From: Tumebacillus flagellatus | GTDB taxonomy: Bacteria > Bacillota > Bacilli > Tumebacillales > Tumebacillaceae | Direction: 5' to 3' | Length of the DNA: 64,000 nt | Assembly (NCBI RefSeq): GCF_000714935.1 | Contig: NZ_JMIR01000023.1 | Location: 1 to 64,000, forward strand | Shown: in pieces, positions 44,770 through 52,948 of the stretch | Layout of the letters: each line of letters opens with the position of its first letter | Position numbering within the stretch: the stretch's first letter is position 1 | Program-made: the position numbers and the translations under genes | The notes under the pieces: generated by a model | What the model saw: the letters and a program-made list of their open reading frames with translations, nothing else | The model's database searches: none | Told to the model about the DNA's origin: nothing

Positions 44770-45330
44770 ATGAGCCAAAACACAGACCACTTGATCGAAA
44801 AACAGCTGGACTCCGAAACGGTTTACGAAGGCTCGTTCATCACGGTGACCGTGCAAACCGTCGAGTTGCCCAATGGAAAACTTGCGAAGCGCGATGTCGT
44901 CCTGCATCCGGGTGCAGTGACGGTGCTTGCGATCACCGCAGACGACAAGATCCTGCTCGTCAACCAGTTCCGCAAAGCGACCAACCGTTTGCTGATCGAA
45001 ACGCCCGCCGGAAAGCTTGAACCGGGGGAAGACCCGCTCACGTCCGCCAAGCGCGAACTGGAGGAAGAAACCGGCTATCAGGCGGCGGAGTGGAAGCATT
45101 TCAGCTCGTTCTACACGTCGCCGGGGTTTGCCGACGAACTGATGCATTCTTACATCGCGACAGACTTGACGAAATCACAGCAGAACTTGGACGATGACGA
45201 GTTCTTGGACGTGCTGCACGTCTCGGCGGAAGAAGCGGAGCAGATGGTGCAGGACGGACGGATCGCCGATGCCAAAACGATCGCGCTCATCTACTGGTGG
45301 TTGCGCGAACGCGCGCGGGAAGGGAAGTAA
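44770..45330 (+). CDS. nudF: ADP-ribose pyrophosphatase (Nudix)
   Basis: 186 residues. The Nudix box GKLEPGEDPLTSAKRELEEE (TGY follows) is complete, and LLVNQFRKATNRLLIETPAG precedes it as in NudF. It hydrolyses ADP-ribose to AMP and ribose-5-phosphate. A GGAGGAGGAG tract gives a strong ribosome site. Followed after 22 bases by the endonuclease Q-like gene. Divergent from mciZ. Confidence 0.95.
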   Translation: MSQNTDHLIEKQLDSETVYEGSFITVTVQTVELPNGKLAKRDVVLHPGAVTVLAITADDKILLVNQFRKATNRLLIETPAGKLEPGEDPLTSAKRELEEETGYQAAEWKHFSSFYTSPGFADELMHSYIATDLTKSQQNLDDDEFLDVLHVSAEEAEQMVQDGRIADAKTIALIYWWLRERAREGK

Positions 45331-45352
45331 ACACGAAGGGAAGTCAACTTCT

Positions 45353-46540
45353 ATGGCGGAAGAGCTCCGCGAGTTTTTTCTCGACTTACATATTCACATC
45401 GGGCGCACGCGGGACAACGCGCCGGTGAAGATCACGGCGGGCAAGGATCTGACGTTTTTTGAAATCATCCGGGAGGCGGCCGCGCGCAAGGGCATCGAGA
45501 TCATCGGCATCATCGACGCCGTCTCGCCGCCGGTGCTCGATGAAATCGCAGACTATGTCCGAGACGGCGTGATGCGCGAGTTGCCGGGCGGAGGCTATCA
45601 GTACGAAGGCAAGACCACGCTGCTGCTCGGCGCGGAAGTGGAGACGTCCGGTCCGCACGGCGGAGCGGCGCACTTTGGCGTGTGGATGCGCGACATCGAG
45701 ACGATGCGCGAATTCTCCGATTGGCTGGGAGAGCGCGTCACCAACCGTGTGCTCAGTTCCCAGCGCGCCCGCTGCACGTCGTTTGAACTGCAAGCGAAAT
45801 GCACGGAACTCGGCGGGATGTTCATCATCAACCACGCGTTCACCCCGCACAAGAGCGTGCTCGGCAACTGCGTCCCGCGCATCTCCGAGATGGTGGAGCT
45901 GGAGCATCTGACCGCGCTGGAATTGGGTCTTTCGTCCGATTCCGACCTCGCCGATCTGTTCACCGAGCACTACAATGTAACGTTTGTGTCCAATTCCGAC
46001 GCGCATTCGCTGGCGAAGATCGGGCGCGAGTACAACCGCGTGCGCGTCGCCGCCCCGAGCTTCGAAGAGGTCAAAAAAGCCCTGCTCCGCCAAGAGGGAC
46101 GCGCCGTCACCGCCAACTTCGGGTTGGAGCCGAGGCTTGGCAAGTACCACCGGAGTTTTTGCGCGGCGTGCGACGAAGTGTTGGACACGGCGACCGTCGA
46201 ACACTTGAACTGTCCCGCCTGCGGTTCGCAAAAAATCGTCCGCGGCGTGCTCGACCGCATCTTGACGATCGCAGACCGCGGGCAGCCGGTGCACCCGCCG
46301 CACCGCCCGCCCTACTACTACCAAATACCGCTGGAGTTCATCCCGAAAGTCGGCAAGCGCACGATCGACAAACTGCTCGATCACTTCGGCACGGAGATGA
46401 ACATCCTGCACCGCGCAACCGTTGAGCAGATCGCCGAAATCGTCGGGCCCAAGATCGCGCAGGACATCGCCCGGGCGCGGCGCGGCGAATTGCCGATGAT
46501 CGTGGGCGGCGGCGGAACCTACGGCAAGATCGTCACCTAA
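45353..46540 (+). CDS. Endonuclease Q-like protein (PHP domain nuclease)
   Basis: 395 residues. An N-terminal PHP domain carries DLHIHIGRT (about 10-18), IIDAVSPP and the metal-binding SNSDAHSLAKIG. A zinc ribbon (CAACDE, then CPACG) and a C-terminal helix-hairpin-helix-like region (FIPKVGKRTIDKLLDHFG, EIVGPKIAQDIARA) follow. This is the layout of EndoQ, which nicks DNA 5' of deaminated bases; it was first found in Thermococcales and later in some bacteria. The older annotation for such proteins is TIGR00375 family. ATG 45353 follows AAGGGAAG. Confidence 0.9.
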   Translation: MAEELREFFLDLHIHIGRTRDNAPVKITAGKDLTFFEIIREAAARKGIEIIGIIDAVSPPVLDEIADYVRDGVMRELPGGGYQYEGKTTLLLGAEVETSGPHGGAAHFGVWMRDIETMREFSDWLGERVTNRVLSSQRARCTSFELQAKCTELGGMFIINHAFTPHKSVLGNCVPRISEMVELEHLTALELGLSSDSDLADLFTEHYNVTFVSNSDAHSLAKIGREYNRVRVAAPSFEEVKKALLRQEGRAVTANFGLEPRLGKYHRSFCAACDEVLDTATVEHLNCPACGSQKIVRGVLDRILTIADRGQPVHPPHRPPYYYQIPLEFIPKVGKRTIDKLLDHFGTEMNILHRATVEQIAEIVGPKIAQDIARARRGELPMIVGGGGTYGKIVT

Positions 46541-46547
46541 AAAAGAT

Positions 46548-46576
46548 TCATAGACTCCCCTCCCTCGTCATAGGCT
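46548..46576 (+). promoter_or_regulatory. Sigma-E-like promoter of spoIIM
   Basis: TCATAGA (46548-46554), 14 bases, CATAGGCT (46569-46576). This fits the mother-cell sigma-E pattern (ATA-type -35, 14-base spacer, CATANNNT -10), 33 bases before spoIIM, a gene known to be sigma-E dependent in B. subtilis. Confidence 0.7.
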
Positions 46577-46609
46577 GTACTACGAGTCAAGACAAGGGAG
46601 GACCTCACG

Positions 46610-47275
46610 ATGAGTCAAGTCAAACTCAGCGTCTCACGATATCTGAAGGATCACAGCTCGTTGTTCGTGTTTGTCACGGTGCTTTTTTTCATCGGCGTGA
46701 TTTTTGGAGCGATTGTGGTCGGCGCGCTGTCCAATGACCAAGCCACATCGCTCAACGATGCGTTGCAGGGGTTTTTTAAAGCGTTGAACTTGGATTCGAC
46801 GAACACGACCCCGTCGGAAATCACGTGGCATTCGGTGGCGAGCTTTTTGAAGACGACCGGTCTGATGTGGATTCTCGGCCTCTCGATCATCGGGCTTCCG
46901 GTCATCGTGATTTTGATTTTTATGAAAGGGTTTGTGATCGGCTTCACCGTCGGCGTGATCGTGTCGCAATTTCATGCCAAGGGCGTGGCGTTTGCGATGG
47001 CGGCGATTTTGCCGCAGAACTTGATCTACATCCCGGCGCTGTTGATCTGCGGGGTGGCGGGGATCTCGTTTTCGCTGAGCCTGGTGCGCAGCCGCTTCAC
47101 AAACTCGCAACCGCGCACCGTCGGGACGGCGGTCGGCACAGGGTCGATGCTGTACTGCAGTTTCTTGAGCTACACGGGGCTGGTCACGTGCATCGCGGTG
47201 GCGATGATCTTGGCGGCGTTCGTGGAAGGCTACGTGTCCCCGGCGTTGATGCGCGCGGTGATTCCGCAACTATAG
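46610..47275 (+). CDS. spoIIM: Stage II sporulation protein M
   Basis: 221 residues, about five membrane helices. It belongs to the SpoIIM family, one of the DMP proteins (SpoIID-M-P) needed for engulfment of the forespore. Typical segments are FFIGVIFGAIVVGAL, MKGFVIGFTVG and ILPQNLIYIPALLICG. GGGAGG is seven bases upstream of the ATG. A sigma-E-like promoter precedes it. Its position a few genes before fur, DUF4227 and xerD matches the B. subtilis chromosome. Confidence 0.95.
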   Translation: MSQVKLSVSRYLKDHSSLFVFVTVLFFIGVIFGAIVVGALSNDQATSLNDALQGFFKALNLDSTNTTPSEITWHSVASFLKTTGLMWILGLSIIGLPVIVILIFMKGFVIGFTVGVIVSQFHAKGVAFAMAAILPQNLIYIPALLICGVAGISFSLSLVRSRFTNSQPRTVGTAVGTGSMLYCSFLSYTGLVTCIAVAMILAAFVEGYVSPALMRAVIPQL

Positions 47276-47291
47276 TGAGGAGATGTCAGCT

Positions 47292-47624
47292 GTGTCCCGC
47301 AAGTTTACCGTGATCAACGAATCGTTCACCTGCGAGCAGTGCGGCGCTCACGTGGAGCCCTTGGCACAGGGCTCTTGCCGCAACCACTGCCCGGTCTGTT
47401 TTTATTCGAAGCATCTGGACATCAACCCGGGCGACCGCGCGGCGAACTGCGGCGGGCTGCTGGTGCCGATCGGGATTGAAGACCATAAGAAAAAAGGATA
47501 CATGGTCATCCACCGCTGCCAAACCTGCGGTCATGTCGGCAAAAACAAACTGGCTCTGGACGACCCGAACCAAGCGGATTCGTTTGAGCGGATGCTGGAA
47601 ATTATGAAAAATCAGAACAAATAG
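47292..47624 (+). CDS. RNHCP domain zinc-binding protein
   Basis: 110 residues. The RNHCP signature is explicit, with NESFTCEQCGAHV, GSCRNHCPVCFYSKH and HRCQTCGHVGKNK giving three Cys pairs and His residues for zinc. GTG 47292 is chosen: GAGGAG (47277-47282) is nine bases upstream, while the in-frame ATG at 47283 directly abuts that site. It follows spoIIM by 16 bases, so it may be read from the same promoter. Function unknown; the fold suggests nucleic-acid or protein binding. Confidence 0.88.
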   Translation: MSRKFTVINESFTCEQCGAHVEPLAQGSCRNHCPVCFYSKHLDINPGDRAANCGGLLVPIGIEDHKKKGYMVIHRCQTCGHVGKNKLALDDPNQADSFERMLEIMKNQNK

Positions 47625-47656
47625 AATCACAGGTGTCGCCTCCGATCAGAATCGTC

Positions 47657-47662
47657 TATAAT
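47657..47662 (+). promoter_or_regulatory. -10 box (TATAAT) for the HEAT-repeat gene
   Basis: A perfect TATAAT lies 29 bases before the gene start. The -35 is weak. Confidence 0.45.
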
Positions 47663-47691
47663 ATGGACGTATCTGGAAGGGGCGATTTTTT

Positions 47692-48624
47692 ATGGCGAAG
47701 AAACGGGCGCTCTCGGAGCGCGACCTGGAAATCCAGCGCGTCGCGGCATCCGGCAACGCAAGCGAACTTGCCGTCCTGCTTCACAGCGGCTTCCATCACG
47801 GAAAAAACGGCGCTTCGCAAGCGGAGAAAGTGCTGGCGGCAAAGACGATCTTGGAAACGTTCGGCAAGCAGGGAGAGCAGCTTCCGAAAAAAGCTCCCGA
47901 ACCTTCAAAAGCAAGTAGAGGCGAACCGGCCGATACTGATTCTGCTGAAGAGACACGCCTGCTGACGATCACCCGCGAACTGGCGGCTTCCTACGCGCCC
48001 TCGGCCCGCCAAGTCGCTTGTGCCTTGATGCAGGAACTCTGGATTCGCGACCGCGCCTTGACTCCGCTGATGATCGAGTTGACCCTCGACGAAGACTGGG
48101 AAGTCCGCGAGTGGGCGGCGGGGGCGTATGCTGCGAAGCTTCGGCACGAGTTTCCCGCGAATGTGGCGTTTTTTCACGAGTTGCTGGAAGCGCACCCGCA
48201 TGAGTCGGTGCTGCGGCAGACGGCGCTGGCGATCAAGCAGACCGCCCAAGCCCGCATCCCGAACTCCACAGCGCTGCTGCTCGACCTCACCGACAAACTG
48301 ATGACCTCCGAAGCGGAGTACGTCCGCAAAAACCTCGGCCCGTTCGCCATCGGGGACGGTTTGCTGCGCGTCTGCCCGGACGAAACGCTTCCTTATCTAA
48401 AAAACGCCGCCCGCCGTCCCGAGTGGCCGTCCCGTTGGAACGCATTGATGTCCTTCAGTGCCGCACAGGGAGCACGCCATGCCGACACCGTGTTCGAGCT
48501 CTTGACGCTCCTCGAACACGATCCGCAACGAGAAATTCGACGCGCCGTCCTTGCAGTCGCCAAGAATCTCGCCAAACGGCTGCCGGAAGACACCCGCTTT
48601 GCTTCTTTTTTCATGCGGATGTAG
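47692..48624 (+). CDS. HEAT-repeat protein, possibly DNA alkylation repair-like
   Basis: 310 residues, soluble and helical. After a basic N-terminus and a Lys/Glu/Pro-rich linker (about 60-85), HEAT-like repeats run from about 90 to the end (LTLDEDWEVREWAAGAYAAK, HPHESVLRQTALAIKQTAQA, RKNLGPFAIGDGLLRVCPDE, EHDPQREIRRAVLAVAKNLA). The repeat pattern and WEVREWA resemble AlkD-type DNA alkylation repair proteins, which lift damaged bases with HEAT repeats. Catalytic assignment is not secure. It is a single gene just before fur. Confidence 0.75.
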   Translation: MAKKRALSERDLEIQRVAASGNASELAVLLHSGFHHGKNGASQAEKVLAAKTILETFGKQGEQLPKKAPEPSKASRGEPADTDSAEETRLLTITRELAASYAPSARQVACALMQELWIRDRALTPLMIELTLDEDWEVREWAAGAYAAKLRHEFPANVAFFHELLEAHPHESVLRQTALAIKQTAQARIPNSTALLLDLTDKLMTSEAEYVRKNLGPFAIGDGLLRVCPDETLPYLKNAARRPEWPSRWNALMSFSAAQGARHADTVFELLTLLEHDPQREIRRAVLAVAKNLAKRLPEDTRFASFFMRM

Positions 48625-48644
48625 AAATTGTGATTTCATAGGGT

Positions 48645-48650
48645 TATAAT
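48645..48650 (+). promoter_or_regulatory. -10 box of fur
   Basis: TATAAT at 48645-48650 overlaps an in-frame ATG (48649), so that ATG cannot be the translated start of fur. It lies 43 bases before the preferred start. A good -35 was not identified. Confidence 0.55.
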
Positions 48651-48693
48651 GAAAGAGGTACTTTTGAAAGGTTTGCGCAGGGGGAGAATGTCC

Positions 48694-49152
48694 ATGCAAG
48701 AGAGACTGGATCAGATTAAGAAACAGCTTCATGCCGAGAACTTTAAGCTGACCCCTCAGCGCGAAGCCACTTTACGGGTCTTGCTTGAAAACGAAGAAGC
48801 TCACCTCAGTGCAGAGGAGATTTTCATGCTGGTCAAGCAAAAAGCTCCGGATATCGGACTTGCGACCGTCTACCGCACTTTGGATTTATTGTGCGAATTG
48901 AAGATCATCGAGAAACTCAACTTCGGCGACGGTGTCGCACGGTACGAGTTCCGCTCCGAAGATCATCCGCACCACCACCACCACTTGATCTGCTTGAAGT
49001 GCGGATCGCTGTTTGAGATCGAAGACCTGCTCGATGATCTCGAAGAGCGCGTCGAACGCGATCACAAGTTTAAAATCGTCGATCACCGGGTCAGTTTCCT
49101 CGGCTATTGCTCTTCTTGTCTTGCGAAGGAAGGCCATAAGGAAGGCAACTAA
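48694..49152 (+). CDS. fur: Ferric uptake regulator Fur
   Basis: 152 residues. The winged-helix domain (LTPQREATLRVLLENEEAHL, IGLATVYRTLDLL) and metal-binding dimerisation domain (DHPHHHHHLICLKCG and a final CSSC) are complete. The sequence follows B. subtilis Fur closely from KKQLH onward, rather than PerR or Zur. ATG 48694 is chosen, eight bases after GGGGGAG; ATG 48688 is too close and ATG 48649 lies within the -10 box. It controls iron uptake genes with Fe2+ as co-repressor. Confidence 0.93.
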   Translation: MQERLDQIKKQLHAENFKLTPQREATLRVLLENEEAHLSAEEIFMLVKQKAPDIGLATVYRTLDLLCELKIIEKLNFGDGVARYEFRSEDHPHHHHHLICLKCGSLFEIEDLLDDLEERVERDHKFKIVDHRVSFLGYCSSCLAKEGHKEGN

Positions 49153-49185
49153 GCGGATGCGGGTCGTGCGCGGCAATGCTCGATC

Positions 49186-49232
49186 TGCATTTTTTTGCCT
49201 GCAAGAAACGACGCAATGCGCAAAACTTTGCA
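49186..49232 (+). promoter_or_regulatory. Candidate activator sites upstream of ald
   Basis: On the minus strand, 49199-49186 reads GGCAAAAAAATGCA, a 12/14 match to the repeat upstream of bcd (TGCAAAAAACTGCA). Nearby are TGCAAGAAACGACGCA (49200-49215) and the palindrome GCAAAACTTTGC (49220-49231). These lie 54-100 bp before the -24 box of ald, a usual enhancer position. Confidence 0.55.
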
Positions 49233-49285
49233 GACTCGTATCAAGTTTTGCCTCTGAGGCAGACTGATAGAGGGTTCTTCGAACT

Positions 49286-49301
49286 TGGTACGTTTTTTGC
49301 A
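49286..49301 (+). promoter_or_regulatory. Sigma-54 (-24/-12) promoter of ald
   Basis: TGGTAC (49286-49291), five bases, TTGCA (49297-49301), with the required 10 bases between the GG and GC doublets. One base differs from the bcd promoter's TGGCAC. It is 51 bases upstream of the ald start. Confidence 0.85.
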
Positions 49302-49352
49302 TAGTCTATATACCCGAGTACATCTTGTTACATCATAGGAGGCATACATAGC

Positions 49353-50471
49353 ATGATCGTAGGGATTCCGAAAGAGATTAAGAACAACGAAAACCGTGTC
49401 GCCATCACCCCGGCAGGCGTAGAAGCACTGAAAACGGCTGGACACGAAGTGTATATCGAAACGAATGCCGGCATTGGCAGCGGTTTCACGGACGCAGACT
49501 ACAAACAAGCAGGCGCGATCATGCTCGACTCCGCAGCTGACGTGTGGGCAAAAGCTGAGATGATCATGAAGGTCAAAGAACCGATCGCTTCCGAGTACGG
49601 TTACTTCCGTCAAGGTCTCGTGCTGTTCACCTACCTGCACCTCGCTCCGGAACCGGAACTGACCAAAGCGCTCGTCGACAACGGCGTTGTCGCCATCGCG
49701 TACGAAACGATCCAACTGCCGGACCGCTCCTTGCCGCTGCTGACCCCGATGTCTGAAGTTGCAGGCCGCATGGCGGTGCAAATCGGCGCGCAATTCCTCG
49801 AAAAACCGTGGGGCGGCAAAGGCATCCTGCTCGGCGGCGTTCCGGGCGTTCTGCCGGGCAAAGTCGTCATCATCGGCGGCGGCGTCGTCGGCACCAACGC
49901 AGCGAAAGTGGCGCTGGGCATGGGCGCTGACGTCACGATCGTGGACTTGTCCGAAGCTCGCCTGCGTCAACTCGACGACATCTTCGGCGGCCGTGTGAAG
50001 ACCCTGATGTCCAACTCTTACAACATCGAGCAAGCGGTCAAAACGGCCGACCTGCTGGTCGGTGCGGTTCTGATCCCGGGCGCGCGCGCTCCGAAACTCG
50101 TCAAGGAATACATGGTGGAACAAATGTCTCCGGGCTCCGTCATCGTCGACGTTGCGATCGACCAAGGCGGTTCCGTGGAAACGATCGACCGCATCACCAC
50201 GCACTCCGAGCCGACCTACGTTAAGCACGGTGTGGTTCATTATGCCGTTGCGAACATGCCGGGCGCTGTAGCGCGCACCTCGACGCTGGCTCTGACCAAC
50301 GCAACCCTCAACTACGCGCTGCAACTGGCGAACAAAGGCTGGAAGCAAGCGTGCCAAGACAACGCGGCGCTCGCAAAGGGCATCAACGTCGTCGGCGGCA
50401 ACGTCACGTTCGAAGCGGTTGCGACTGCTCTGGGCTACGAGTTCACCGCCGTTGAGAAAGTGCTCGCGTAG
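49353..50471 (+). CDS. ald: Alanine dehydrogenase
   Basis: 372 residues, full length. It reversibly deaminates L-alanine to pyruvate with NAD. Seen: [20 protein letters not shown] at the start, the catalytic MIMKVKEP region, [27 protein letters not shown], and the NAD loop [20 protein letters not shown]. It is a single gene with its own terminator. The sigma-54 promoter implies control by an enhancer-binding activator, perhaps the BkdR encoded at 13872. Confidence 0.97.
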   Translation: MIVGIPKEIKNNENRVAITPAGVEALKTAGHEVYIETNAGIGSGFTDADYKQAGAIMLDSAADVWAKAEMIMKVKEPIASEYGYFRQGLVLFTYLHLAPEPELTKALVDNGVVAIAYETIQLPDRSLPLLTPMSEVAGRMAVQIGAQFLEKPWGGKGILLGGVPGVLPGKVVIIGGGVVGTNAAKVALGMGADVTIVDLSEARLRQLDDIFGGRVKTLMSNSYNIEQAVKTADLLVGAVLIPGARAPKLVKEYMVEQMSPGSVIVDVAIDQGGSVETIDRITTHSEPTYVKHGVVHYAVANMPGAVARTSTLALTNATLNYALQLANKGWKQACQDNAALAKGINVVGGNVTFEAVATALGYEFTAVEKVLA

Positions 50472-50501
50472 TCGATTCTCAAGATCTTGCTTGCCTGTAA
50501 C

Positions 50502-50536
50502 GAAGGGTTCCGCGATTGGCGGGGCCCTTCTTTTTT
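50502..50536 (+). terminator. Terminator of ald
   Basis: GAAGGGTTCCGC pairs with GCGGGGCCCTTC around GATTG, followed by six T. Confidence 0.9.
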
Positions 50537-50575
50537 GTTGAACTCGTACATATAGAGAGTAGTGGAGGTGGGAGC

Positions 50576-50827
50576 ATGATCATATCCCTGCGCAAAGTCT
50601 CGCGGCTGGCACGGCTCGTCGTCTATGTGGCGCTGTTCAGCTTCATCGGGTTCAAATGCTTATCGCTCGTCCAAGAGATGTTCGCCCCGGAGGACAAATA
50701 CCGCACGCCGGCGGGCCGCGACGCCGTGAAGGTCGATGCGGCTGCCCGACAGGTACAGGCGGAAAACAAGCCGTTTTGGGAAGAGACCCGAGAGCGATTG
50801 GGTGTTTTTTATGAAATCGGGGAATAG
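50576..50827 (+). CDS. DUF4227 family small membrane protein (YqzK-like)
   Basis: 83 residues, one membrane helix (about 12-33, ARLVVYVALFSFIGFKCLSL), then a charged tail facing one side (PEDKYRTPAGRDAVKV). In B. subtilis the DUF4227 protein YqzK lies between fur and the xerD (ripX) gene, the same setting as here apart from the ald insertion. GGAGGTGGGAG is directly upstream of ATG 50576. Function unknown. Confidence 0.82.
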   Translation: MIISLRKVSRLARLVVYVALFSFIGFKCLSLVQEMFAPEDKYRTPAGRDAVKVDAAARQVQAENKPFWEETRERLGVFYEIGE

Positions 50828-50931
50828 ATTCCTTTACATAACTTTTGCCGAAAAGCAGGAATTCTGCTCGGGGTGACGAATTTTCAACTCCAGCAGAACG
50901 CGTTTGACGCATGGGCAAAGGAGTCTACGAA

Positions 50932-51819
50932 ATGGACAAGCTGATTGAACGATTCATCCATTACTTGGCCGTTGAGAGAGGCCTGGCTCAGAACACACTG
51001 GAGTCGTACGCGCGCGATCTCAATGCGTACATTGAGTTCCTCAAGCGCGGCGGGATCACGGATCTGAACCAAACACGCCGAGCGAACATCATCGCTTTCT
51101 TGGCGGAGTTGCAGCGCAAGGGGCGGGCGACGACCACGATTTCGCGCAACCTCGCTTCGCTGCGGGCGTTTTACGGTTTTCTGTTGCGGGACGGATTGCT
51201 CGACGGCGACCCGACGGCGAACTTGGAGTCTCCGAAGATCGAGAAGCGCTTGCCGAAAGTGCTCTCGGTGAAGGAAGTCGAAGCGTTGCTGGAAGGTCCG
51301 GACGGGGGCACGACGGCGGGCGTTCGCGACAAAGCGATGCTCGAATTGCTCTACGCGACCGGCATTCGCGTATCCGAACTCGTCTCGTTGAACCTCACGG
51401 ACGTCAATTTGAACATGGGCTTTCTGAAATGCTACGGCAAAGGCTCCAAGGAGCGGATCATCCCGCTTGGCACGGTGGCGTTGCAATCGGTCAGCGAGTA
51501 TGTGATGCAGAGCCGCGTGAAGCTGTTGCGCAACCCGTCGGAGGAGTCGCTTTTTCTGAACCACCACGGTCAACGCCTCTCGCGTCAAGGCTTTTGGAAG
51601 ATTATCAAGAAGTACGCGCTCACGGCGCGCATCGACAAAGAAATCACCCCGCATACGTTGCGTCACTCGTTTGCGACGCACTTGTTGGAGAACGGAGCGG
51701 ACTTGCGCGCCGTTCAAGAGATGCTCGGGCACGCCGACATCTCGACCACGCAAATTTATACGCATTTGACCAAATCGCGCCTCAAGGAAGTGTACGCCAA
51801 GGCGCATCCACGGGCCTAA
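50932..51819 (+). CDS. xerD: Site-specific tyrosine recombinase XerD
   Basis: 295 residues. The N-terminal SAM-like core-binding domain (VERGLAQNTLESYARDLNAY) and the catalytic domain are complete, with Arg in YATGIRVSELVSL, HTLRHSFATHLLENG, LGHADISTTQIY and the final catalytic Tyr. With XerC it resolves chromosome dimers at dif. ATG 50932 follows AAAGGAG by eight bases; the in-frame ATG at 50911 lies upstream of that site. It sits in the conserved fur-xerD-deoB stretch. Confidence 0.95.
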   Translation: MDKLIERFIHYLAVERGLAQNTLESYARDLNAYIEFLKRGGITDLNQTRRANIIAFLAELQRKGRATTTISRNLASLRAFYGFLLRDGLLDGDPTANLESPKIEKRLPKVLSVKEVEALLEGPDGGTTAGVRDKAMLELLYATGIRVSELVSLNLTDVNLNMGFLKCYGKGSKERIIPLGTVALQSVSEYVMQSRVKLLRNPSEESLFLNHHGQRLSRQGFWKIIKKYALTARIDKEITPHTLRHSFATHLLENGADLRAVQEMLGHADISTTQIYTHLTKSRLKEVYAKAHPRA

Positions 51820-51836
51820 TTTGATACGGAATCTTT

Positions 51837-51866
51837 CACAGGAACCGTCGGTCGGCGGTTCCTGTG
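51837..51866 (+). terminator. Hairpin after xerD
   Basis: CACAGGAACCG pairs perfectly with CGGTTCCTGTG around an eight-base loop. No long T tract follows, so termination may be partial. Confidence 0.65.
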
Positions 51867-51889
51867 CTGTTTATGGAGTGTGAGGTTGG

Positions 51890-52708
51890 ATGGTTTGGAC
51901 TGTGATCTTGGCGCTGGCGGGGTTTCTCGTGTTGGCTCTGCTCGTCGATGTGGTGATCGAAACCCGCTTCCCGAAGATCGTGGAAGTGACGGTGCGAACG
52001 CCAAAGCTTCAGCCGGGGCATGAAGTGCGGATTCTGCAAGTGACGGACGTGCACAACCTTCCGTTGACGGAGCGTTTTTTTCTCAAGCTGGAGGAGATGA
52101 AGCCCGATCTGATCGCGATGACCGGCGACTTGATCGACGGGGCGCACCGGCCGTTTGAGTTGGGGTTCCGGCAGATGGAGCGGTTGAAGCGGATCGCGCG
52201 GGATGTGTTGTTCGTCACGGGCAACAACGACTGGGAGGTTGTGAAGTTTGACGAGTACATGGAGGGGTTGCGAGACAGAGGCGTCACGGTGCTTGCCAAC
52301 GCCTCCACGACGGTCGAGACGCCGGCCGGCGAGATTCTGGTCGCCGGCGTCGAGGACGCGTGCACGTGGCACCACAGCGTGCCGCAAGCGATGGAGGGAG
52401 TGACGGTGGACGAGCGGTTTTTTCTGTTTCTGTCGCACGATCCGATGATCATCCGGCGCGGGGACTCGCGGGTCTTCTCCGCCGACTTGATCCTCTCCGG
52501 GCATACGCACGGCGGGCAGATCCGTTTCCCGTTCCTGGGAGCGCTGTACGCGCCGACGCAGGGGATGTTTCCGAAGTATGACCGCGGGCTGTTCCGGTTG
52601 GAGTCGGGGACGCAGCTCTACATCTGTTCGGGATTGGGGACGTCGAAGATTCCGCTGCGGTTTCTGAACCGGGCGCAAGTCACGATTTTAAAAATTGTGG
52701 GGTGCTGA
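51890..52708 (+). CDS. Membrane-anchored metallophosphoesterase (YkuE/YaeI-like)
   Basis: 272 residues. A first membrane helix (about 3-23) anchors a calcineurin-like phosphoesterase domain. Metal ligands appear in QVTDVHN, MTGDLIDG, VTGNNDWE, FLSHDP and SGHTHGGQIRFP, the complete five-motif set. Relatives such as YkuE and YaeI are exported or membrane-bound phosphohydrolases; the substrate is unknown. It lies between xerD and deoB, breaking the usual adjacency of those genes. Confidence 0.9.
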   Translation: MVWTVILALAGFLVLALLVDVVIETRFPKIVEVTVRTPKLQPGHEVRILQVTDVHNLPLTERFFLKLEEMKPDLIAMTGDLIDGAHRPFELGFRQMERLKRIARDVLFVTGNNDWEVVKFDEYMEGLRDRGVTVLANASTTVETPAGEILVAGVEDACTWHHSVPQAMEGVTVDERFFLFLSHDPMIIRRGDSRVFSADLILSGHTHGGQIRFPFLGALYAPTQGMFPKYDRGLFRLESGTQLYICSGLGTSKIPLRFLNRAQVTILKIVGC

Positions 52709-52797
52709 CCCCCGCACCGATGATTTTGCATCCGTATACCTCTATCAGCAGCGATTGAGAAACACCCACTTTCCCCCCTCAACCCCCATTAGATAGG

Positions 52798-52842
52798 AAA
52801 AAAGTCTCAGACCGCAAACAGGCGGCGGTCTGAGGCTTTTTT
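52798..52842 (+). terminator. Terminator before deoB
   Basis: CTCAGACCGC pairs with GCGGTCTGAG, with flanking AAAAAAG and CTTTTTT, about 90 bases after the metallophosphoesterase stop. Confidence 0.9.
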
Positions 52843-52948
52843 CTATTTGTAGAGATTGGGGTTGTCAGACATCTAACCTTTGCGGTAAGTTAAGGAAAGA
52901 GGGGAACACTATCCAGCAGAACAAACCACTTATCGGAGGTACATAGAG

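Noticed and set aside
48649-48693. N-terminal extension of Fur from ATG 48649
   Set aside because: The ATG lies inside the TATAAT at 48645-48650, the added residues are absent from Fur proteins, and ATG 48694 has a well-spaced ribosome site.
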